This document shows, piece after piece, positions 5,541 to 9,397 of a stretch of 9,397 nt of DNA. The notes under the pieces were generated by a model. It saw only the letters and a program-made list of their open reading frames with translations. It was not told the origin of the DNA and made no database searches. The stretch is from Microcaldota archaeon. GTDB lineage: Archaea > Micrarchaeota > Micrarchaeia > Micrarchaeales > CABMGC01. Position numbers and translations under genes: made by a program. Location: NCBI GenBank assembly GCA_021805625.1, contig JAJZEU010000144.1, positions 1-9,397 on the forward strand, read 5' to 3'. Every line of letters starts with the position of its first letter. The first letter of the stretch is position 1.

Positions 5541-6167
5541 CTATTTCGCGGTTATGTGGGCGTAGTCGTTGAACCTGTAGAGCTTCCACCTCCCATTCTC
5601 AAAGTCGCATTCCGTTATGCCTGCGTTTGTGGTGTGGATGAACGAGGCAAGCTTGTAGAAGTCCCTCATGTCCATGCCTTCTCCAAAAAGCATGATTGCC
5701 AAGAGCATCCTTATTGTATAGCCGTGGGTCACCACTATGACAGTCTTCTTCCTGCTTTTCTGAAGGTACGTCAGGAAGCGGCCCATCCTCTTTTCCAAAT
5801 CGAAGAAGTTCTCATCATCAGAGTAGTGCCAGTTCGGATCCTCTATGTGCTTCATTATCTCTGTGCTTATCTTTTTTGAAATCTTCCCCTCAATGTTCTG
5901 GCCCTGCATTTCCGCGGGCCTCTTCCATTCATTCAGCAATGTGGTATAGGTCACCTTCTTGCCGATGTGCTTTCCTATTGTCTGGGCGGTCTGCATGGCT
6001 CTCTTGTATCTGCTGCAGAGCAGCAAATCCACCTTCAACCCATCAAAGCGCTCGGCCAGGCTCTCTGCCTGCCTAAGCCCATCTCCCGAAAGTCCGGTGT
6101 GGGGATACTGGCCCGTGTTTTTGGCATTCAGCACCGATTCTGCATGTCTCACGAGGAATACCTTCAT
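5541..6167 (-). CDS. Histidine phosphatase superfamily protein (phosphoglycerate mutase-like)
   Basis: A 208-residue protein of the histidine phosphatase (phosphoglycerate mutase-like) clan. The RHAES motif (7-11) gives the phospho-accepting His8 and Arg7. SRYKRAMQTA (52-61) supplies the second arginine, Arg56. Glu80 in NEWKRPAEM is the likely proton donor, and VTHG (146-149) gives His148. All core residues are present, so it should be an active phosphatase or mutase. Length and insertions do not fit a dedicated glycolytic cofactor-dependent phosphoglycerate mutase (about 250 residues), so a phosphatase of unknown substrate is likelier. It is cytoplasmic with no signal peptide. A sugar-phosphate substrate would suit the neighbouring glycan genes but is only inferred. 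The promoter is at 6207-6194. It is divergent from the DUF2079 gene and convergent with the DUF4870-like gene. Confidence 0.88.
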   Translation of the reverse strand: MKVFLVRHAESVLNAKNTGQYPHTGLSGDGLRQAESLAERFDGLKVDLLLCSRYKRAMQTAQTIGKHIGKKVTYTTLLNEWKRPAEMQGQNIEGKISKKISTEIMKHIEDPNWHYSDDENFFDLEKRMGRFLTYLQKSRKKTVIVVTHGYTIRMLLAIMLFGEGMDMRDFYKLASFIHTTNAGITECDFENGRWKLYRFNDYAHITAK

Positions 6168-6193
6168 GGTTGCACATTCAGAATTAACCGCAT

Positions 6194-6207
6194 CACAAAT
6201 AAAAATG
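6194..6207 (-). promoter_or_regulatory. TATA box of the histidine phosphatase gene
   Basis: The minus strand reads CATTTTTATTTGTG, with its core about 34 bp before ATG 6167, giving a leader of only a few bases. It is identical over 14 bases to the box before the glycosyltransferase gene at 3687-3700. Confidence 0.5.
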
Positions 6208-6215
6208 TAGCGTAG

Positions 6216-6231
6216 TGCAGGCTTTCCTGCA
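6216..6231. promoter_or_regulatory. 16-bp palindrome in the phosphatase/DUF2079 divergent region
   Basis: TGCAGG-CTTT-CCTGCA: perfect 6-bp arms around 4 bases. It lies just behind the phosphatase TATA box and just before the weak promoter region of the DUF2079 gene (TTTTGAAAT near 6237-6245). It could be a regulator site acting on both genes. As it would not be transcribed from either predicted start, an RNA hairpin role is less likely. Confidence 0.4.
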
Positions 6232-6278
6232 AACGCTTTTGAAATGTCGCTAAGAAATAGTCATAGCGCGGTGTCTTG

Positions 6279-7814
6279 ATGAATGCGCATACGCTCCTCA
6301 GGGACAAGCCCCTTCTGCTCGTAACTGCAATAGTCATAATCGCAGCAGTGTACTGGATCGCATTCGCATTCAACGCATACGGCACATTCCACGAATATGA
6401 CGACCTCGGCATTTTTGCGCACAATATGTGGCTTGACATACACTATCCTAGCATCTCCCACGGCCTTCAGTACCTGGTATTTGGAAATCACATAGCCCCC
6501 GACATGCTGCTGCTCCTCCCTTTCTTCTACTTATACCAGTCATCATTAACGCTGCTCGTTTTGCAGGTGCTGGCGCTTTCGTTAACCTCGATAGTGGTCT
6601 TCATGGTGGCGAGGGACTTTCTCAAGAGCAACTGGCTAGGTTTCGCAGTTTTTGCAGCATTCGTAATAAACCCGGGCATGCATGGCATGCTCATATACGA
6701 CTTCCACGCTGAGAACCTCATAATACTTTTCTACATCCTGGCGTTCTACTTCTACACAAAGCTTCAGAAGATTCCCTTCTTCGTTTCCGCGCTCCTGCTG
6801 TTGGGGACAATCGAGGAGGCGCCGCTTCTCGGCATCGCGTTTGGCATCGGGCTTCTACTCTTCGAGTTTGTGCACCGCAGAGCCGATGCAGAATTCAGGC
6901 AGAGAATAATGCTCGCAGGTTCTATGGTGCTCTTGTCTGTGGCGGTTCTTGGAGCGTACATAGGGATTACCCTTTCGCTGCAGCACGCCTATGCGGCTGG
7001 GCAGTACGCAACCCTGCCGCCATATCTCCAAGTAGGCAACCAGCTCACGAGCGCCGTAGGAATGAGCCCTTCCATCCACAGTGCATCCAGCATAGCCATA
7101 TGGAACAGCTACACAGTATACGGCTTGGCAGTCGGTTTCCTCTTTCTGGGCATCGCCGTGTTTCTCGCTCCATTGACGGCGCTCATAATGTCGTCGCCGT
7201 GGCTTTTCGAGGTTTTCGTAAGCAACAACATGAGTTTCGTTACGATGTTTAGCCAGTACTTCGGATTCCTGCTTGGCTCTACGCTGGTTGCAGGCATGCT
7301 CGGCATAAAAATGTTGCAGAACAGGAAAGACTGGACGCACATGTTCTTGGCAAACTCTATCAAAGAAGGAACGACCCTAAGGATATCCTATAACACACTG
7401 GTAGCGTCTATAATCATAGTAAATGTGATTATATTGCTTTTATACCCGATGTTCGTGCTCTCAAGAAACGTCAATAACATCTACCAAGACTTCTTTTTTC
7501 AAGTAAGCAGCACACAGCGCATATATTACCAGCAGCTCAACTCCATCATGGCGCTGATACCAAACGCTGCCTCTTTAGCAGCACCATACTTTACCACTCC
7601 GCAGCTGATGGGAAGGGAGTATCTCGAAGATATGGGATACACCATGGTTAAATGGTATTTCCCCCCGCAGTACATACTTGTCAATCTAAACACAAACGTA
7701 AGCCTGAACGCGCTCGCATCGGAGAACCAGCTCGCCAATTACCTGCGATACAACCAGAGCAATTACACTATATACGCCCAGAACGGCACAACGCTACTGC
7801 TCAAGCATACCTGA
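6279..7814 (+). CDS. DUF2079 polytopic membrane protein
   Basis: A 511-residue membrane protein. Conserved DUF2079 features appear in order: YDDLGIFAHNMW (40-51), VFGNHIAPDMLLLLPFFYLY (67-86), NPGMHGMLIYDFHAE (131-145) and TIEEAPLLGIAFGIGL (177-192). Nine or more membrane segments run to about 390, and an outside soluble tail (400-511) contains the IPNAASLAAP and FPPQYILVNLN segments seen at the end of this family. The architecture (acidic pair in the first outside loop, polytopic body, outside tail) is GT-C-like, so a lipid-linked sugar transfer role is plausible but unproven. Sequons occur at Asn317, 473, 492, 495 and 502, four of them in the last 40 residues. ATG 6279 is preferred to the adjacent in-frame TTG 6276. 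No strong Shine-Dalgarno site is present. Confidence 0.85.
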   Translation: MNAHTLLRDKPLLLVTAIVIIAAVYWIAFAFNAYGTFHEYDDLGIFAHNMWLDIHYPSISHGLQYLVFGNHIAPDMLLLLPFFYLYQSSLTLLVLQVLALSLTSIVVFMVARDFLKSNWLGFAVFAAFVINPGMHGMLIYDFHAENLIILFYILAFYFYTKLQKIPFFVSALLLLGTIEEAPLLGIAFGIGLLLFEFVHRRADAEFRQRIMLAGSMVLLSVAVLGAYIGITLSLQHAYAAGQYATLPPYLQVGNQLTSAVGMSPSIHSASSIAIWNSYTVYGLAVGFLFLGIAVFLAPLTALIMSSPWLFEVFVSNNMSFVTMFSQYFGFLLGSTLVAGMLGIKMLQNRKDWTHMFLANSIKEGTTLRISYNTLVASIIIVNVIILLLYPMFVLSRNVNNIYQDFFFQVSSTQRIYYQQLNSIMALIPNAASLAAPYFTTPQLMGREYLEDMGYTMVKWYFPPQYILVNLNTNVSLNALASENQLANYLRYNQSNYTIYAQNGTTLLLKHT

Positions 7815-7851
7815 GCAACGCATGCGCATTTATGAAAGGCGACAGGATAAA

Positions 7852-8511
7852 CTACCTCCGCTTCTCAACTGCGACGGTGTCGAGGCTTCTCCAGAGGCAC
7901 AGCGTGGCCACAGTGCAGTAAGGGTGCCACGGCCTTGAAAGCATCGCTATCTTTTCCCTGCTTGGAAGGCTCCTGAGCCCGTAGAGCTTTTGGACGGCCT
8001 TCCTTATGCCGAGGTCGTCTGCCGGCATCACATCCTCCCTGCCCAAACTGAAGATGAGAAACATCTCAGCCGTCCACCTCCCTATGCCCCTGATCTTGTC
8101 AAGCTCTTCTATGACCCGCTCATCTTCCATCTCTTCCAGCGCTTCCAGCTCCGTCATGCCGTTGTCGAGCCTTTCGCATAGGTCTTTTATGTACGAGTAT
8201 TTCTGCGGGGAAATGCCCGCGCCTTTTACCAGTTTTTCCTCTGTTTTGAGAAACTCGCCGGGTTTGGGCAGCCTGCCTCCATAGAGTCCCCTGAACCTCT
8301 TCAGTATCGCTTCTGCCGCCTTGCCGGCTATCTGCTGGAAGACTATCGACTCCACTAAAGCGCCATAGTAGTCTTTGTCAAGCTTGACCTGCCTGTAGCT
8401 CTCTCTTGTAAGTATCGCCGAAAGGCGCTTGTCCCTCTTCTTTAGGTGCTTGAACGCCGCGTCCCAAAATACCCTGCTCTCCAGTGTGTTTGTGTTTGTC
8501 ATGTTAGCCAT
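7852..8511 (-). CDS. HhH-GPD DNA glycosylase (AlkA-like 3-methyladenine glycosylase II)
   Basis: A 219-residue DNA repair enzyme that removes alkylated bases by cutting the N-glycosidic bond. VFQQIAGKAAEAI (57-69) matches the conserved Q-Q region of AlkA. The helix-hairpin-helix is LDKIRGIGRWTAEM (137-150), followed by DVMPADDLGIRKAV (160-173), where the second Asp of the pair (Asp166) is the catalytic residue. WHPYCTVATLCLWR (195-208) is the usual C-terminal helix. There is no four-cysteine iron-sulfur motif, so it is AlkA-like rather than Nth/MutY-like, and it lacks most of the N-terminal domain of E. coli AlkA (282 residues), as do many archaeal and bacterial short forms. ATG 8511 lies 25 bp from the TATA box and is likely leaderless; ATG 8502 is possible. 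Upstream frame to 8553 would overlap the TATA box. Confidence 0.9.
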   Translation of the reverse strand: MANMTNTNTLESRVFWDAAFKHLKKRDKRLSAILTRESYRQVKLDKDYYGALVESIVFQQIAGKAAEAILKRFRGLYGGRLPKPGEFLKTEEKLVKGAGISPQKYSYIKDLCERLDNGMTELEALEEMEDERVIEELDKIRGIGRWTAEMFLIFSLGREDVMPADDLGIRKAVQKLYGLRSLPSREKIAMLSRPWHPYCTVATLCLWRSLDTVAVEKRR

Positions 8512-8529
8512 GGGACATTTGCCTGGAAA

Positions 8530-8541
8530 AGGTATAAATAG
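8530..8541. promoter_or_regulatory. TATA box between the glycosylase and the divergent unknown gene
   Basis: AGGTATAAATAG reads as a TATA box in both directions. On the plus strand it is preceded by a purine-rich BRE-like GGAAAAGG and predicts a start near 8562, 16 bases before ATG 8578, with GGGGTG (8565-8570) as Shine-Dalgarno site. On the minus strand it is centred about 25 bp before ATG 8511. No better box is visible for the glycosylase. Confidence 0.55.
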
Positions 8542-8577
8542 GAGAAACGGCATAAAGGATAAACGGGGTGGGGAAGC

Positions 8578-8937
8578 ATGAAAGCTATGGGGTTGAGGAT
8601 ACAGTGCATTTTCTTGGCACTGCTTCCTGGCACCAGGACGAAGGCTTCCATATATCTAAAGATGCTCTCTGGCGACAAAGGCTTTGAAGCCTTAAGGTTC
8701 CTTTACAAGCGCGCCATAAACGATGCATCAGAGAGGGAAGCCATCCTTTGGGCATACGGCGAGTATACAAAGCTGCAGGAGATAAAGGCCATAACTGAGC
8801 GGCGAATCGGCGTTCCTGATGGAAGAATGACCATCGAGACTAGGAACAGGATAGACAGGCTCATAGCCGCAAGCGTGTCAGAGGAGCGCAGACACAGAGA
8901 GGAAACAATGCAGATGATAATACTGCCCATAGCGTAA
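8578..8937 (+). CDS. Unknown 119-residue helical protein
   Basis: A soluble, mostly helical protein beginning MKAMGLRIQCIFLALL. The N-terminal 16 residues are hydrophobic but too short and too basic to be a clear signal peptide or anchor. The middle (about 36-85) is an Ala/Glu/Lys-rich helical region, and a basic acidic-mixed helix follows (90-115) with the run SEERRHREETMQ. I do not recognise the family. Evidence that it is a gene: a strong TATA/BRE upstream, a Shine-Dalgarno-like GGGGTGGGG 7-15 bases before the ATG, and a tidy position between two real genes. It is divergent from the DNA glycosylase, with which it may share a promoter, and 60 bp before the phosphohexomutase. A link to DNA repair is a guess from position alone. 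An alternative start is the Met at residue 29. Confidence 0.6.
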   Translation: MKAMGLRIQCIFLALLPGTRTKASIYLKMLSGDKGFEALRFLYKRAINDASEREAILWAYGEYTKLQEIKAITERRIGVPDGRMTIETRNRIDRLIAASVSEERRHREETMQMIILPIA

Positions 8938-8960
8938 ATGCCTGCGCAGCTAAAGCCCGG

Positions 8961-8969
8961 TAATAAATA
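8961..8969 (+). promoter_or_regulatory. TATA-like box of the phosphohexomutase gene
   Basis: TAATAAATA centred about 33 bp before ATG 8998 predicts a leader of a few bases. A second box-like TATAAA at 8984-8989 would start transcription inside the gene after FGTSGWR, so it is less likely. Confidence 0.4.
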
Positions 8970-8997
8970 CCTTCTTCTAGAATTATAAATTGCTGTG

Positions 8998-9397
8998 ATG
9001 TTCATGGCTCCTTATAAGATAACCTTCGGTACCAGCGGCTGGAGGGAACGCATGGATGCAGGTTTCAGCCCAGGAAATGTTGCAAGGGCAGCATACGGTA
9101 TAGCAGGATATCTGAAGGAAAGGCGCGGCAAAGGCGCCATCTTGGTGGGTTACGATACAAGAATGCATTCAAAGGAGTTTGCAGAGATTGCATGCGCAGT
9201 GCTGAGCGGCGAAGGCCTTGACGCAGTTGCCACTGGCGCACCTACCCCCACACCAGTCATGTCGTTTGCAGTTAAGAGTAGAAAAGCAATGGGCGGCATA
9301 ATGATAACGGCAAGCCATAACGCAGCTGCTTACAACGGCCTGAAATTCATGGACGTGGGCGGCATTAACCCAACTGTTGAGACTACAGATGTCATAA
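8998..9397 (+). CDS. Phosphohexomutase (phosphoglucomutase/phosphomannomutase family), partial
   Basis: The first 133 residues of an alpha-D-phosphohexomutase, open to the right edge. The N-terminal FGTSGWRE (10-17) is the conserved opening of the family; VGYDTRMHSKEF (50-61) and ATGAPTPTPVMSF (78-90) follow. The phosphoserine loop is ITASHNAAAYNGLKF (103-117) with Ser106 as the residue carrying the phosphate. These enzymes interconvert hexose 1- and 6-phosphates (glucose, mannose or glucosamine) and feed nucleotide-sugar synthesis, which suits the GT-C and DUF2079 genes upstream. The metal-binding, sugar-binding and C-terminal domains, which would define the substrate, are outside the window. 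One oddity: the usual Pro after SHN in the loop is Ala. The start is ATG 8998; ATG 9004, two codons on, is equally possible. Confidence 0.9.
   Translation, partial: MFMAPYKITFGTSGWRERMDAGFSPGNVARAAYGIAGYLKERRGKGAILVGYDTRMHSKEFAEIACAVLSGEGLDAVATGAPTPTPVMSFAVKSRKAMGGIMITASHNAAAYNGLKFMDVGGINPTVETTDVI

Noticed and set aside
6855..7340. Minus-strand 161-residue open frame inside the DUF2079 gene
   Set aside because: It is a shadow of a strongly conserved membrane protein, with low-complexity charged and Arg/His-rich composition.
7815..7851. Terminator in the 37-bp convergent gap with GCATGCGCAT
   Set aside because: The short overlapping palindromes do not form a stable hairpin followed by a T-tract, so there is too little to call.
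1..9397. CRISPR array, transposase or prophage genes
   Set aside because: No regularly spaced repeats, no transposase or integrase motifs and no phage structural genes were found on either strand.

Overview
The window looks archaeal. No ribosomal or tRNA gene is present to prove it, but most genes start at, or within a few bases of, the transcription start expected from a TATA-like box 25-35 bp upstream, with no room for a leader. Shine-Dalgarno sites are used only at a few genes, start codons include GTG, AGG/ATA codons are frequent, and several products belong to families common in archaea (short ribbon-helix-helix regulators, DUF2079 membrane proteins, GT-C glycosyltransferases). By impression, gene style would fit a compact-genome lineage such as Micrarchaeota/DPANN or a Euryarchaeote; this is a weak guess.

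Layout. Bases 1-2638 are all on the minus strand: a radical SAM enzyme (2638-1568), an RBBP9-type serine hydrolase (1499-945), a small helical protein of unknown function (841-521), an 18-bp palindrome over a promoter, a 78-residue ribbon-helix-helix (RHH) regulator (400-164), and a second unknown gene that starts 4 bp after it and runs off the left edge. At 2639-2698 one AT-rich box appears to serve both the radical SAM gene and, divergently, an RNHCP zinc protein (2699-3001). An isochorismatase-like hydrolase follows (3059-3637), then a GT-C type membrane glycosyltransferase (3719-5149) and a small DUF4870-like membrane protein (5225-5530). A histidine phosphatase (6167-5541) converges on the latter with only 10 bp between them. 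A divergent promoter region with a perfect 6-bp-arm palindrome leads to a DUF2079 membrane protein (6279-7814). An AlkA-like HhH-GPD DNA glycosylase (8511-7852) converges on that, and shares a TATA-containing 66-bp region with an unknown 119-residue protein (8578-8937). The window ends inside a phosphohexomutase (8998 onward).

How the genes might work together. The GT-C enzyme, the DUF2079 protein (same overall architecture), the phosphohexomutase (sugar-phosphate supply) and perhaps the histidine phosphatase suggest cell-surface glycan assembly. Both large membrane proteins carry a cluster of N-glycosylation sequons in their predicted outside C-terminal tails. The other genes look like individually transcribed housekeeping or accessory genes.

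The most interesting signal is regulatory: an 18-bp inverted repeat with 7-bp perfect arms lies between the TATA box and the start codon of the RHH regulator, where an autorepressor operator would be. That regulator is tightly coupled to an unknown gene. I see no CRISPR array, transposase or convincing RNA gene. All gaps between genes are under 300 bp.
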